A stretch of DNA of 29,847 nt. Source: JBDRGD01 sp043818095 (GTDB taxonomy: Bacteria; Chloroflexota; Dehalococcoidia; Dehalococcoidales; RBG-16-60-22). Of the stretch, positions 7,267-15,153 are shown in pieces. Location of the stretch: contig JBDRGD010000073.1 in assembly GCA_043818095.1 (NCBI GenBank), positions 1 to 29,847 on the forward strand, in the 5' to 3' direction. The position numbers and the translations under genes are program-made. Every line of letters begins with the position of its first letter. The first letter of the stretch is position 1. The notes beneath the pieces were generated by a model. It worked only from the letters and a program-made list of their open reading frames with translations. It did no database searches and was not told the DNA's origin.

Positions 7267-8577
7267 CTACCGGATAAATCCCTCATAGCGGCGCATCACG
7301 AGCTGCGCCTCAAGCTGTTTCATCGTATCCAGGATAACACCGACCATAATCAGCAGGCCCAAGCTGGAAAGCTGGATGACCTGGACGTTGGTCACGGTCC
7401 GCGCTACGAAGGGCATTATCGCCACCCCCGCCAGGAAGAGCGCCCCCGCCCAGGTGATGCGGTTAATCACGCTGTTAAGGTAACTGGTGGTATTCTTCCC
7501 CGGACGGATACCGGGGATGAACCCCCCCTGCTTCTGCAAAGTGCCCGGCAGGTCCTGCTGCTGGAAGACCACCATGGTATAGAAAAAGGTGAATGCGACC
7601 GCCAGGATGAAATAAAGCAACCAGTAAAAGAAACCCGCCGGCAGCGCCGCATTGGGGTCAAACAGCCGGACCACGGTATCGGCAAAGCCGGGCGCACCGG
7701 GGCTGACGAAGTAGCTGGCGACCACCCCCGGAAAGAGCACGATGGACATGGCGAAGATGAGGGGGATCATCCCGGCGGCGTTTACCCGCAGCGGGATATG
7801 GCTGGAGCCGGACTGCCGGTACATCCTGCCGCCCCGGAAAACGCTGCGCGCGTACTGCACCGGAATACGGCGGTGCGCCTCGGTAAAGATGACGATGACC
7901 ACCATCGTCACGATGACGATAATCCCGTAGATAGCGAGCCCGCCGAAGTTTTCCTTCGCCAGGAAGCCCTGCCCCACCAATTCCGGCAGACCGGCGACAA
8001 TGCCCCCGAAGATAATGATAGAGATACCGTTGCCGATGCCGTAAAGGGTAATCTGCTCTCCGAGCCAGACCAGGAACATGGTCCCGGCCACCAGCGCCAG
8101 CACGGAGGCCGTGGTGGCGAGTACCCCGGTCTCCATCAGCACCCCCTGGCGCTGCAGGAAGACCAGCTGTCCGTAGCCGTTCAGTGCCGCCAGGGGCACG
8201 GTCAGCCAGTGGGTTATCAGGTTAATCCGGTTCCGGCCTGATTCCCCTTCCTGGGAAAGTGCCTGCAGGCTGGGGATAATGGGCACCAGCAACATCATGA
8301 TGATGGAAGAGGTAATGTAGGGATAGACCCCCATCGCCGCCACGCTGAGACGCCGCATCGCCCCGCCGCTGAACAGGTCGAGCATGCCGAGCAGAGCATT
8401 ACGCTCGAAAAGGGCATTCAGCGCCGTGAGGTCTACGCCCGGCAGGGGCACGTGCGCCACGAAACGGAAAATAGCGAGGACAGCCAGGGTAACGATGATA
8501 CGCCGCCGCAGGTCCGGCAGGCTGAAAGCATCAATCATCGCCTGAAGCAGGCGGGGCCTACTCTGCCGGGGACGCAT
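7267..8577 (-). CDS. secY: Protein translocase subunit SecY
   Basis: SecY is the channel of the general secretion translocon in the inner membrane. The 436-residue protein has the expected series of about ten hydrophobic segments. It carries the plug and TM2 region DLFSGGAMRRLSVAAMGVYPYI, and GEQITLYGIGNGISIIIFGG in the middle. The ATG at 8577 is preferred over an internal ATG 13 codons later because GAGGAGGT lies five bases before it. That start overlaps rplO by 20 bases. Placement after rplO is the canonical spc arrangement. Confidence 0.97.
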   Translation of the reverse strand: MRPRQSRPRLLQAMIDAFSLPDLRRRIIVTLAVLAIFRFVAHVPLPGVDLTALNALFERNALLGMLDLFSGGAMRRLSVAAMGVYPYITSSIIMMLLVPIIPSLQALSQEGESGRNRINLITHWLTVPLAALNGYGQLVFLQRQGVLMETGVLATTASVLALVAGTMFLVWLGEQITLYGIGNGISIIIFGGIVAGLPELVGQGFLAKENFGGLAIYGIIVIVTMVVIVIFTEAHRRIPVQYARSVFRGGRMYRQSGSSHIPLRVNAAGMIPLIFAMSIVLFPGVVASYFVSPGAPGFADTVVRLFDPNAALPAGFFYWLLYFILAVAFTFFYTMVVFQQQDLPGTLQKQGGFIPGIRPGKNTTSYLNSVINRITWAGALFLAGVAIMPFVARTVTNVQVIQLSSLGLLIMVGVILDTMKQLEAQLVMRRYEGFIR

Positions 8578-9025
8578 GAACTACCTCCTCGGCCTTCCCG
8601 CCGGCAGCTTCAATCTTGGCTTTCGCCGCGGCGGAGAACCGGTCGGCTTTCACCACCAGGGCCTGAGTTATCTCGCCCCCGGCCAGGACCTTTACCGGCT
8701 GCCGTAATGATTTCACCAGTCCGGCAGTCTTCAGTGCCTCGGGCGTAACTTCCGTCCCGGCGGTAAAACCGCTGAGCTCACCGACGTTGACCACGCTGTA
8801 TTCTATGCGGAAGATATTGGTAAAGCCGCGCTTCCGGGGCAGACGCTTGATCAGGGGCAGCTGCCCGCCCTCGAATCCGGGACGTATCTTGGCGCCAGCG
8901 CGGGACTTCTGGCCCTTGCTGCCCTTTCCCGAGTAGCTGCCGTGACCGCTGCCGTCGCCCCTGCCAACGCGCTTGCGCGCCTTCTTGGAACCGGGTACCG
9001 GTGATAAACTACTTTGATTAACCAC
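8558..9025 (-). CDS. rplO: 50S ribosomal protein L15
   Basis: L15 is a late-assembly 23S rRNA-binding protein. The 155-residue protein has the long basic glycine-rich N-terminal extension, KKARKRVGRGDGSGHGSYSG followed by KGQKSRAG, and then the globular domain with FEGGQLPLIKRLPRKRGF. The start is GTG at 9025, overlapping the end of rpmD by 8 bases. It is followed by secY, with which it overlaps by 20 bases. Confidence 0.97.
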   Translation of the reverse strand: MVNQSSLSPVPGSKKARKRVGRGDGSGHGSYSGKGSKGQKSRAGAKIRPGFEGGQLPLIKRLPRKRGFTNIFRIEYSVVNVGELSGFTAGTEVTPEALKTAGLVKSLRQPVKVLAGGEITQALVVKADRFSAAAKAKIEAAGGKAEEVVHASPAE

Positions 9026-9203
9026 TGACCGCTTCTACCTTTACTAGATGTCTTACTTTCTGTATCATACCGCGCAGCGCCCCGCTGTCATCATGCACCA
9101 CGCTCTCGTGAAGCCGATGGAAACCGAGCGTGCGCAGGGTCCGCGCCTGGCTCCGCTCGTACCCCGCGGCGCTCTTTATCCAGGTTATCTGCAGCTTAGC
9201 CAC
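9018..9203 (-). CDS. rpmD: 50S ribosomal protein L30
   Basis: L30 is a small large-subunit protein. It has 61 residues, the normal bacterial length. It starts MAKLQITWIKSAAGYERSQ and contains TLRTLGFHRLHESVVHDD and MIQKVRHLVKVE, matching the single ferredoxin-like fold. It overlaps rpsE upstream and rplO downstream by eight bases each, so all three are probably translated in a coupled way. Confidence 0.96.
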   Translation of the reverse strand: MAKLQITWIKSAAGYERSQARTLRTLGFHRLHESVVHDDSGALRGMIQKVRHLVKVEAVSG

Positions 9204-9720
9204 TGGACTTCGCCTCCTCCGGGACTACCGCCGCCTTGCGCCGGGCGACCGCTTCCTTAGGGTTGCGCAGCTGCTGCAACGCTATGATGGTGGCTTTGGC
9301 GACGTTGATATGGTTGGAGCTGCCCAGGGACTTGGTGAGGATGTCCTTGACCCCACAGGCTTCCAGCACGGCGCGCGTGCTGCCGCCGGCGATGACCCCG
9401 GTACCGGGGGCGGCGGGTCTCAGGAACACCTTCGCGCCGCCAAACCTGACCATAATCTCGTGCGGGATGGAGCCGCCCTCCAGGGGGACTTTCACCAGGG
9501 CCTTTTTCGCCCGGGCGCCCGCTTTATTAATCGCCGCCGGGACCTCGTTCGCTTTACCGATGCCCAGACCCACGTGTCCCTCACCGTCACCGGTCACCAC
9601 CAGCGCGCTGAAGCGCAGCCGCTTGCCGCCCTTCATCACCTTGGCGACGCGGTTGATGAAAATCAACTTGTCATTGAGGTTCAAATCGGTCGGGTCAATT
9701 CTGCTTATCGCCTCTTTCAT
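9196..9720 (-). CDS. rpsE: 30S ribosomal protein S5
   Basis: S5 lies at the mRNA entry channel and influences decoding accuracy. The protein has 174 residues. The double-stranded RNA-binding-like N-terminal domain has INRVAKVMKGGKRLRFSALV and GDGEGHVGLGIGKANEVP. The C-terminal domain has GTGVIAGGSTRAVLEACGVKD. The ATG at 9720 is preceded by AGGAGAATC. It lies between rplR and rpmD. Confidence 0.98.
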   Translation of the reverse strand: MKEAISRIDPTDLNLNDKLIFINRVAKVMKGGKRLRFSALVVTGDGEGHVGLGIGKANEVPAAINKAGARAKKALVKVPLEGGSIPHEIMVRFGGAKVFLRPAAPGTGVIAGGSTRAVLEACGVKDILTKSLGSSNHINVAKATIIALQQLRNPKEAVARRKAAVVPEEAKSSG

Positions 9721-9727
9721 GATTCTC

Positions 9728-10093
9728 CTAGAACTTCAGACCACCCTTGCGCGCGGCCTCCGCCAGGGCTTTCACCCGTCCGTGATACTGGTAGCCGCCG
9801 CGGTCAAAAGCCACCTGCTTGACGCCCTTCTCGATGGCGCGCTTCGCGACCAGGGCACCCACGAGCTCCGCTTTCTCCTTTTTCGCCTTGCCGTTGGCCT
9901 CTGCTTTCACCTCTGTGTCCAGCGTGGACGCCGCCGCCAGGGTATGCCCCTGGACGTCATCGATGACCTGGGCATAGATGTGGTTCAGGCTGCGAAAAAC
10001 AGCGAGGCGAGGGCTATCGGCGGTGCCGTGCACCTTACGCCGCACCCTCTGGTGCCTCCGCAGACGTGCTTCACGATTTTTATTCTTCTCCAT
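9728..10093 (-). CDS. rplR: 50S ribosomal protein L18
   Basis: L18 binds 5S rRNA in the central protuberance. I take the ATG at 10093, giving 121 residues, which is the normal family length. The TTG further upstream at 10111 would add six unrelated residues and overlap rplF. The protein starts with a basic stretch (NREARLRRHQRVRRKVHGT), then RLAVFRSLNHIYAQVIDD and ends FDRGGYQYHGRVKALAEAAR, the L18 signature. Only one base separates it from the rplF stop. Confidence 0.96.
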   Translation of the reverse strand: MEKNKNREARLRRHQRVRRKVHGTADSPRLAVFRSLNHIYAQVIDDVQGHTLAAASTLDTEVKAEANGKAKKEKAELVGALVAKRAIEKGVKQVAFDRGGYQYHGRVKALAEAARKGGLKF

Positions 10094-10094
10094 C

Positions 10095-10646
10095 TTACTT
10101 CTTGCCCACAACCTTTCCGGCTTTGCCCGGTTTCAGGCGGACCACCTCACCGGCGTAGCGGATGCCTTTGCCCTTGTAGGAGTCCGGGAGACGGATGGCG
10201 CGGATTTTCGCCGCCATTTCCCCCACGGCTTCCTTGTCGATACCCGCTACCTTGATGCGGCTGAGGCCCTCCGTGGCCAGGGTGACCCCCGCGGGGGGGG
10301 TAACATTCACGGGATGAGAGTAGCCCACCCGGATGGTCAGGTTTTCCCCGCTTTTCTCCGCCCGGTAGCCCACCCCCACGATTTCCAGGTGTTTTTCAAA
10401 GCCGCGGCTCACGCCTTCCACCATGTTCGCCAGGAGAGAGCGGGTCAACCCGTGCATCGCCCGGTGTTTCCGGTTATCGCTGGGACGGGTAACCGTCAGC
10501 TTGTTCCCTTCCTGACTGATAGTCATCTCCGGGTCGAAGCTGCGCTTCAACTCTCCGTGGGGACCTTTTACCGTGACCTGTCCGCCTGCGATTTGCACCG
10601 AGGTCCCCTGAGGCAATTCAATGGGCATCCGTCCGATACGAGACAT
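10095..10646 (-). CDS. rplF: 50S ribosomal protein L6
   Basis: L6 lies near the factor-binding site of the large subunit and affects EF-G and EF-Tu function. It has 183 residues with the two repeated L6 domains. Segments seen are MSRIGRMPIELPQGT, VKGPHGELKRSF, EIVGVGYRAEKSG and the C-terminal motif PDSYKGKGIRYAGEVVRLKPGK. The start ATG at 10646 has GGGGAG upstream. It lies between rpsH and rplR. Confidence 0.98.
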   Translation of the reverse strand: MSRIGRMPIELPQGTSVQIAGGQVTVKGPHGELKRSFDPEMTISQEGNKLTVTRPSDNRKHRAMHGLTRSLLANMVEGVSRGFEKHLEIVGVGYRAEKSGENLTIRVGYSHPVNVTPPAGVTLATEGLSRIKVAGIDKEAVGEMAAKIRAIRLPDSYKGKGIRYAGEVVRLKPGKAGKVVGKK

Positions 10647-10665
10647 TACAAACTCCCCGAAATCT

Positions 10666-11064
10666 CTACCAGATATAGCACAGCAGTTCCCCGCCGACGC
10701 CCTGTTTCCAGGCTTCCTGCCCGGTCCTCACCCCTTTCGAGGTGGACAGGACGGCGATACCCAACCCCCCGTAAACCCGGGGGATTTCCGTCTTTTGCAC
10801 ATAGACCCGCAGTCCCGGCTTGCTGACCCGCTTCAGGCCGCTGATCGCGGGCTCGCGGTTTTCGTAATACTTGAGGTGGACCTTAATCTCCCGGTCAACC
10901 TTGCCTTTCACCACCTCATAATCGGTAATAAAGCCTTCGGCTTTCAGGATGCGGGCGATGGACATCTTCGTCCGGGAGGCAGGCACCACCACATTGTCAT
11001 GATGGCCCATGATGGCATTCCGTATCCTGGTCAGCATATCGGCAATCGGGTCAGTTATCGGCAT
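10666..11064 (-). CDS. rpsH: 30S ribosomal protein S8
   Basis: S8 binds the central domain of 16S rRNA and in E. coli represses the spc operon. The 132-residue protein starts DPIADMLTRIRNA and ends with the typical GLGIAVLSTSKGVRTGQEA and GGELLCYIW. The ATG has GAAGGGA just upstream. No S8-target-like structure was worked out near rplE here, so autoregulation is only a family property. Confidence 0.98.
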   Translation of the reverse strand: MPITDPIADMLTRIRNAIMGHHDNVVVPASRTKMSIARILKAEGFITDYEVVKGKVDREIKVHLKYYENREPAISGLKRVSKPGLRVYVQKTEIPRVYGGLGIAVLSTSKGVRTGQEAWKQGVGGELLCYIW

Positions 11065-11091
11065 CTTTTTCCCTTCACTCCTGCACAGCTA

Positions 11092-11277
11092 TTACCAGCT
11101 TGATTTCCGCACGCCCGGGAGCTGTCCCACGAGCGCGAGCCGGCGGAAACATATCCGGCACAGGCCGAACTTGCGGATATAAGCGCGCGGGCGACCGCAT
11201 ATCTTGCAGCGATGGCGTGCCTGCACCTTAAACTTGGGGGTCCGCTGTGACTTGATGATTTTCGATTTCTTCGCCAT
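11092..11277 (-). CDS. rpsZ: 30S ribosomal protein S14, type Z (zinc-binding)
   Basis: S14 lies in the small-subunit head. This is the short, 61-residue zinc form. Cys24, Cys27, Cys40 and Cys43 make the zinc ribbon (CKICGRPRAYIRKFGLCRIC), and the end is LPGVRKSSW. Start and upstream rplE stop are directly adjacent, with AAGGGAC inside rplE as the ribosome-binding site. The position between rplE and rpsH is standard. Confidence 0.98.
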   Translation of the reverse strand: MAKKSKIIKSQRTPKFKVQARHRCKICGRPRAYIRKFGLCRICFRRLALVGQLPGVRKSSW

Positions 11278-11820
11278 TTAGTCCCTTCTGAAAGGCATGC
11301 CTATCAGCTCCAGCAGGTTCCTGCCTTCCTCATCGGTTTTCGCCGTGGTCACGATAGACACCTCCAGGCCACGGGCTTTATCAATCTTGTCATAGGCTAT
11401 CTCCGGGAAGTAGACCTGCTCCTTAAATCCCAGAGTATAGTTGCCGCGTCCGTCGAAAGACTCCGGGTTGACCCCCTGGAAGTCCTGAAGACGGGGCAGG
11501 ACGGAGTTCACCAGCCGTTCCAGGAAATCATACATGCGCTTGCCGCGCAGCGTCACCTTCAGCCCGATGGTCATGCCTTCGCGCAGCCGGAAGGCAGCAA
11601 TGGACCTGCGGGCGCGGGTGATGACCGGGTGCTGCCCGGAAATGGCGACGAGGTCCGCCTCCGCGGCTTCCATCGCCTTGGCGTTGGTAATCGCTTCCCC
11701 TACGCCGATGTTCAGACCGACTTTTACCAGGCGCGGCACCTGCATGATGTTCTGGTAACCGTGGCGCTCCATCATCGCGGGGACCACTTCCTGGCGGTAC
11801 TTTTCCAGCATGCCAGCCAT
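11278..11820 (-). CDS. rplE: 50S ribosomal protein L5
   Basis: L5 binds 5S rRNA and forms part of the central protuberance and the bridge to the 30S head. It has 180 residues, as usual. Signature segments are NIMQVPRLVKVGLNIGVGEA, QHPVITRARRSIAAFRLREG and GRGNYTLGFKEQVYFPEI. The start overlaps the rplX stop by one base (TAATG), and rpsZ follows with no gap. Confidence 0.98.
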   Translation of the reverse strand: MAGMLEKYRQEVVPAMMERHGYQNIMQVPRLVKVGLNIGVGEAITNAKAMEAAEADLVAISGQHPVITRARRSIAAFRLREGMTIGLKVTLRGKRMYDFLERLVNSVLPRLQDFQGVNPESFDGRGNYTLGFKEQVYFPEIAYDKIDKARGLEVSIVTTAKTDEEGRNLLELIGMPFRRD

Positions 11821-12131
11821 TAATCAATCACCTCTTGGCAGTTACGGCAGAAGCGCACCTTCCGCCCGTCGTCCAGCGTGCGTGAGCCTATCCGGGAGGG
11901 CTGATTGCACTTATCGCAGAGGAACATGACATTGGAGACCTGTAGCGGGGCTTCCAGGTCAATAATCCCCGCCTGGCGCACCTGCCCCTTCGCCCGGGAA
12001 TGCTTCTTGATGAAGTTTACCCCCTCGATGATTATCTTCCCTTTCTTGGGATAGGCAAAGCGCACCTTGCCCTTCTTCCCCCGGTCTTTACCGGCAATCA
12101 CCATCACCGTATCGTTTTTCCTGATTTTCAT
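11820..12131 (-). CDS. rplX: 50S ribosomal protein L24 with two CxxC motifs
   Basis: L24 starts 50S assembly and lies near the exit tunnel. The 103-residue protein has the KOW motif (NDTVMVIAGKDRGKKGKV) and GVNFIKKHSRA. The C-terminal part carries Cys72/Cys75 and Cys95/Cys98, two CxxC pairs that could bind a zinc ion; many bacterial L24 proteins keep such pairs. The ATG has GAGGAAA upstream and shares one base with the rplE region downstream. Confidence 0.97.
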   Translation of the reverse strand: MKIRKNDTVMVIAGKDRGKKGKVRFAYPKKGKIIIEGVNFIKKHSRAKGQVRQAGIIDLEAPLQVSNVMFLCDKCNQPSRIGSRTLDDGRKVRFCRNCQEVID

Positions 12132-12139
12132 CTTTTTCC

Positions 12140-12508
12140 TCAGAGCACTTCCGGCGCTAGGGAGATGATTTTCGTGTAATTTTTCTCCCGGAGCTCCCGT
12201 GCCACCGGACCGAAGATGCGCGTCCCCTTGGGATTGTTCTTTTCCGTCAGGATGACCGCCGCATTCTCATCAAACTTGATATAAGAGCCGTCCGGGCGCC
12301 GGTATGGCTGCGCCACGCGGATAATCACCGCCCGCACGACGTCCCCCTTCTTCGTCGTCGCTCCCGGGATGGACTTCTTCACGGAAGCCACGATGATGTC
12401 CCCCACCCCCGCATAGCGTCTCTTGGTCCCCCCCAGGACGTTGATGCACATTATTTCCCGGGCGCCGGTATTATCCGCAACTTTGAGCCGACTGTACGTC
12501 TGTATCAT
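12140..12508 (-). CDS. rplN: 50S ribosomal protein L14
   Basis: L14 contacts 16S rRNA at an intersubunit bridge. The ATG at 12508 gives 122 residues starting MIQTYSRLKVADNTGAREIM, the classical N-terminus. An in-frame start at 12583 would add 25 residues that merely read through rpsQ and was rejected. Other signatures are GDIIVASVKKSIPG and ENAAVILTEKNNPKGTRIFG. The gene follows rpsQ closely, in the usual S10-to-spc junction. Confidence 0.97.
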   Translation of the reverse strand: MIQTYSRLKVADNTGAREIMCINVLGGTKRRYAGVGDIIVASVKKSIPGATTKKGDVVRAVIIRVAQPYRRPDGSYIKFDENAAVILTEKNNPKGTRIFGPVARELREKNYTKIISLAPEVL

Positions 12509-12516
12509 GGTGAGCC

Positions 12517-12798
12517 CTACTGAATCTCCTGGGGCTTGATTTCGGCCACTTCCCCGCGGGTAATTACTTCCACCACCCGCCACCGTTTTTCCCGGGAAAG
12601 CGGACGCGTCTCTGCTATCTTCACCACATCCCCGACGCGGTACTCGTTCTTCTCATCATGCGCCTTATATTTGTTGAGGCGCTTCAGGGTCTTATGGTAG
12701 ATGGGATGACGCCGCGTGGTCTCTATGGCAACGACCACCGTCTTGTCCATCTTGTCCGCGACGATGCGCCCAATCATGGTCTTACGTTTGCTCTCCAT
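12517..12798 (-). CDS. rpsQ: 30S ribosomal protein S17
   Basis: S17 binds the 5' domain of 16S rRNA early in assembly. The protein has 93 residues with an OB fold. GRIVADKMDKTVVVAIE, RRHPIYHKTLKRLNKYKAHD and GDVVKIAETRPLSREKRWRV match the family closely. The ATG is preceded by AAGGTAGG. It lies between rpmC and rplN. Confidence 0.97.
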   Translation of the reverse strand: MESKRKTMIGRIVADKMDKTVVVAIETTRRHPIYHKTLKRLNKYKAHDEKNEYRVGDVVKIAETRPLSREKRWRVVEVITRGEVAEIKPQEIQ

Positions 12799-12806
12799 GC
12801 ACTAAC

Positions 12807-13004
12807 CTACCTTATCCCCAGGGCTCTCTCCCGCAGCACCGTCTGCAGCCGGGCGATTTCCCTCTTCATCCGGCGCAGTTCCCGGTGGTTTACCAGCTGC
12901 CGGGTCTCCAGACGGAAGCGGAGGTTAAAAAGCTCCTGATGAGCCTCCTCAAGCTGCTTTGTCAGGTCAGCATCACTCAGCGTCCGGACATCTTTAGCTT
13001 TCAA
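12807..13004 (-). CDS. rpmC: 50S ribosomal protein L29
   Basis: L29 is a small helical protein by the exit tunnel that helps dock trigger factor and SRP. It has 65 residues in two helices. VRTLSDADLTKQLEEAHQEL and NLRFRLETRQLVNHRELRRM are typical. The start is TTG at 13004 with AGGGA six bases ahead; there is no ATG nearby that keeps the first helix. It lies between rplP and rpsQ. Confidence 0.96.
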   Translation of the reverse strand: MKAKDVRTLSDADLTKQLEEAHQELFNLRFRLETRQLVNHRELRRMKREIARLQTVLRERALGIR

Positions 13005-13022
13005 TTCTTCCCTGCTCCTCGC

Positions 13023-13454
13023 TTATGCTCCAGCCGCCTCGGCGACGCTCTCCCGCGGGACAAAGCGTGTCTTGATGGGCAGCTTGTGGGACGCCAGACG
13101 GATCGCCTCCCGGGCGACCTCTTCTCCCACACCACCCAGCTCAAACATAATCCGTCCCGGCTTCACTACCGCCACCCAGTCTTCCGGGGCACCCTTGCCC
13201 CCGCCCTGGCGTGTCTCCGCCGGTTTCTTGGTTACCGATTTATCCGGGAAGACCCGTATCCATACCTTGCCTCCGCGGCGGAGGTGCCGCGTGATGGCAC
13301 GCCGGGCAGCTTCAATCTGCTCGGCGGTGATCCACTGTGTTTCCAGGGCCTGCATCCCGAAATCGCCGAACGTCACTTCCGTGCCCGCCTGGGCATCACC
13401 CCGGCGACGTCCGCGGTGCATTTTCCGATATTTTACCCGTTTAGGCTGCTGCAT
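13023..13454 (-). CDS. rplP: 50S ribosomal protein L16
   Basis: L16 lies near the A site and peptidyl-transferase centre and helps organise tRNA. The 143-residue protein begins QQPKRVKYRKMHRGRRRG and has FGDFGMQALETQWITAEQIE, RRGGKVWIRVFPDKSVTKKP and the RMGxGKG-like loop, here RQGGGKGAPEDWVAVVKPG. The ATG has GAGGAC upstream. It overlaps the rpsC tail by 14 bases, so its translation is probably coupled to the full reading of the extended S3. Confidence 0.97.
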   Translation of the reverse strand: MQQPKRVKYRKMHRGRRRGDAQAGTEVTFGDFGMQALETQWITAEQIEAARRAITRHLRRGGKVWIRVFPDKSVTKKPAETRQGGGKGAPEDWVAVVKPGRIMFELGGVGEEVAREAIRLASHKLPIKTRFVPRESVAEAAGA

Positions 13455-14496
13455 CTTTGTCCTCTGCTGCCGGCTGCGCTTCTTCCGCAGTTACCTCGCC
13501 GGTGTCCGCGGAGGCTTCCGGAGTTGCCTTTTTCCGGCTCTTCCGCGCTGGTTTGGCCTCTTCCGCAGCCGCCGGCTCGGCGGTTTCCGCGGGTGCCGCC
13601 GGTTCTGCCGGGGCTGCCGCGCGGGTCTTTCTCGCCTTCGGCTTGGCCGCTTCCGCTTTTGCGGCGGGCCCCGGCTCTGTCTTACCCGTCTCCGGGGTTG
13701 TTTCCGGTTCGGCTTTTTCGGCGGCTGGTGCCTTCCGCGCTCTCGCCGGGGCTGACTTGGGTGCGGCTGCCGTCTCCTCCGCCGGTTTCCCGGCGGCGGC
13801 TTCTTCCGCCTCGGGAGGAGCTTCAGCGCCCGCTTCCGCCGGTGCCTCGGCAGTCTCCGTTACCCGGGGTTCGGGGAGGACCTCTCCCTTGTACACCCAG
13901 ACCTTCACCCCGATGCGCCCCAGCTGGGTATGCGCCTCGGTAAATCCGTAATCGATGTCCGCCCGCAGGGTGTGCAGCGGCACCTGGCCTTCATGCATCG
14001 TCTGGCGGCGGGCAATCTCGGCGTCGCCAAGCCTGCCGGCGCAGCTGATGCGGATGCCCTTAGCGCCCGCCTGCATCGTGCGGAAAATAGACTGTTTCAT
14101 CGCCCGCCGGTAAGCCACCCGCCGCTCTATCTGGTCAGCGATGTTCCGCGCGACGAGGTAAGCATCGAGTTCCGGCTGGCGGATCTCGTTGATATTCAGC
14201 CGCACTCTCTTGCCGATTAGTGTTTCCAGGAGCACCCGCATCTCATCGACGCGTGACCCGCCCCTCCCGATAACGATGCCGGGGCGGGCGGTGAAAAGGT
14301 TGACCGTCACGTCCTTGGCCTGGCGGTTAATGTCCACCAGAGAAATCGCAGCTTCCCGGTAGTTGGACCGGATGGCGTTCCGGATTTTCACGTCCTCCAT
14401 GAGAAACTCGCTATAGTGCCCCTCGGCATACCACTTCGCTTCCCAGTCCCGGATAACCCCGAGTCGGAACCCCACCGGATGTACTTTGTGCCCCAT
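13441..14496 (-). CDS. rpsC: 30S ribosomal protein S3 with long low-complexity C-terminal tail
   Basis: S3 forms part of the mRNA entry tunnel and helicase. Residues 1-210 are a full S3: MGHKVHPVGFRLG, the KH domain with GIVIGRGG (73-80), and the C-terminal domain ending VWVYKGEVLPEP. Residues 211-351 are an extra tail made almost only of Ala, Glu, Pro, Lys and Thr, with Lys/Arg clusters such as KPARKSRKK and acidic blocks in between. E. coli S3 is 233 residues. The tail is in frame and uses the same GC-rich codon style, so it is not an obvious frameshift. The start shares TAATG with the end of rplV. Confidence 0.96.
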   Translation of the reverse strand: MGHKVHPVGFRLGVIRDWEAKWYAEGHYSEFLMEDVKIRNAIRSNYREAAISLVDINRQAKDVTVNLFTARPGIVIGRGGSRVDEMRVLLETLIGKRVRLNINEIRQPELDAYLVARNIADQIERRVAYRRAMKQSIFRTMQAGAKGIRISCAGRLGDAEIARRQTMHEGQVPLHTLRADIDYGFTEAHTQLGRIGVKVWVYKGEVLPEPRVTETAEAPAEAGAEAPPEAEEAAAGKPAEETAAAPKSAPARARKAPAAEKAEPETTPETGKTEPGPAAKAEAAKPKARKTRAAAPAEPAAPAETAEPAAAEEAKPARKSRKKATPEASADTGEVTAEEAQPAAEDKDAAA

Positions 14497-14834
14497 TAGG
14501 CCTCCTGCTCCGCAACAATCACGGTGATGTGGCTGGAACCCTTGCGGATGTTGCTGGCCCGTCCCCGTGACCGGGGTACGTAGCGGCGCAGCGGCCGCGC
14601 CTCGTCCGCAAAAATCTGCACTATTTTCAGGCCAGATGGTACCATCTGGTAATTGTTCTCCGCATTTGCCGCGGCGGACTTTACCGTTTTCGCCACCGCC
14701 TGGGCGAGCGGAGACCGGTGGAACCGCAGCATGCTCAACGCCTCGTCTACTTTCTTTCCCCGCACCATGGTTACCATGGGGCGCAGTTTGCGCGCCGACA
14801 GGCCGGTGTTCTTGGAGACTGCTTTAACTTCCAC
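14496..14834 (-). CDS. rplV: 50S ribosomal protein L22
   Basis: L22 lines the peptide exit tunnel, and its beta hairpin is a site of macrolide-resistance changes. The 112-residue protein has TGLSARKLRPMVTMVRGKKV, LRFHRSPLAQAVAKTVKSAAANAENN and RYVPRSRGRASNIRKGSSHI; the hairpin looks intact. The start is GTG at 14834, with AGGAAG about ten bases upstream. It lies between rpsS and rpsC. Confidence 0.97.
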   Translation of the reverse strand: MEVKAVSKNTGLSARKLRPMVTMVRGKKVDEALSMLRFHRSPLAQAVAKTVKSAAANAENNYQMVPSGLKIVQIFADEARPLRRYVPRSRGRASNIRKGSSHITVIVAEQEA

Positions 14835-14853
14835 TTCTGCTTACTTCCTGCTC

Positions 14854-15141
14854 TTACTTCCGCTTCGTGGCGGCTTTCTCAGACTTGGAGACATGTCCCC
14901 GGAAAACACGGGTGGGGGCAAACTCCCCGAGCTTATGGCCGACCATGTTTTCCGTGATGTAAACGGGCAAGTGCCTTCTGCCGTCATGCACCCCGATAGT
15001 CAGCCCGACCATCTGGGGCAGTATCGTCGAGGAGCGCGCCCAGGTCTTGATGACCGCTTTCTGGTTGGAACGTATCAGCGCATCCACCTTTTTCATCAGT
15101 TTCTCGTTGACGGCCGGTCCCTTTTTTATTGACCTTGACAT
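14854..15141 (-). CDS. rpsS: 30S ribosomal protein S19
   Basis: S19 pairs with S13 in the small-subunit head. It has 95 residues. MSRSIKKGPAVNEKLMKK, TWARSSTILPQMVGLTIGVH, GRRHLPVYITENMVGHKLGE and FAPTRVFRGH are all conserved. It lies between rplB and rplV, 12 bases after the rplB stop. Confidence 0.98.
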   Translation of the reverse strand: MSRSIKKGPAVNEKLMKKVDALIRSNQKAVIKTWARSSTILPQMVGLTIGVHDGRRHLPVYITENMVGHKLGEFAPTRVFRGHVSKSEKAATKRK

Positions 15142-15153
15142 TACTCCCCCGCT

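Noticed and set aside
12509..12583. N-terminal extension of L14 from 12583
   Set aside because: It reads through the rpsQ coding end, and the family start MIQTYSRLKVADNTGA is at 12508.
13441..13866. S3 tail as a frameshift or fusion with another gene
   Set aside because: The tail stays in frame, has no recognisable domain, and ends in the expected overlap with rplP; it is better read as a disordered extension.
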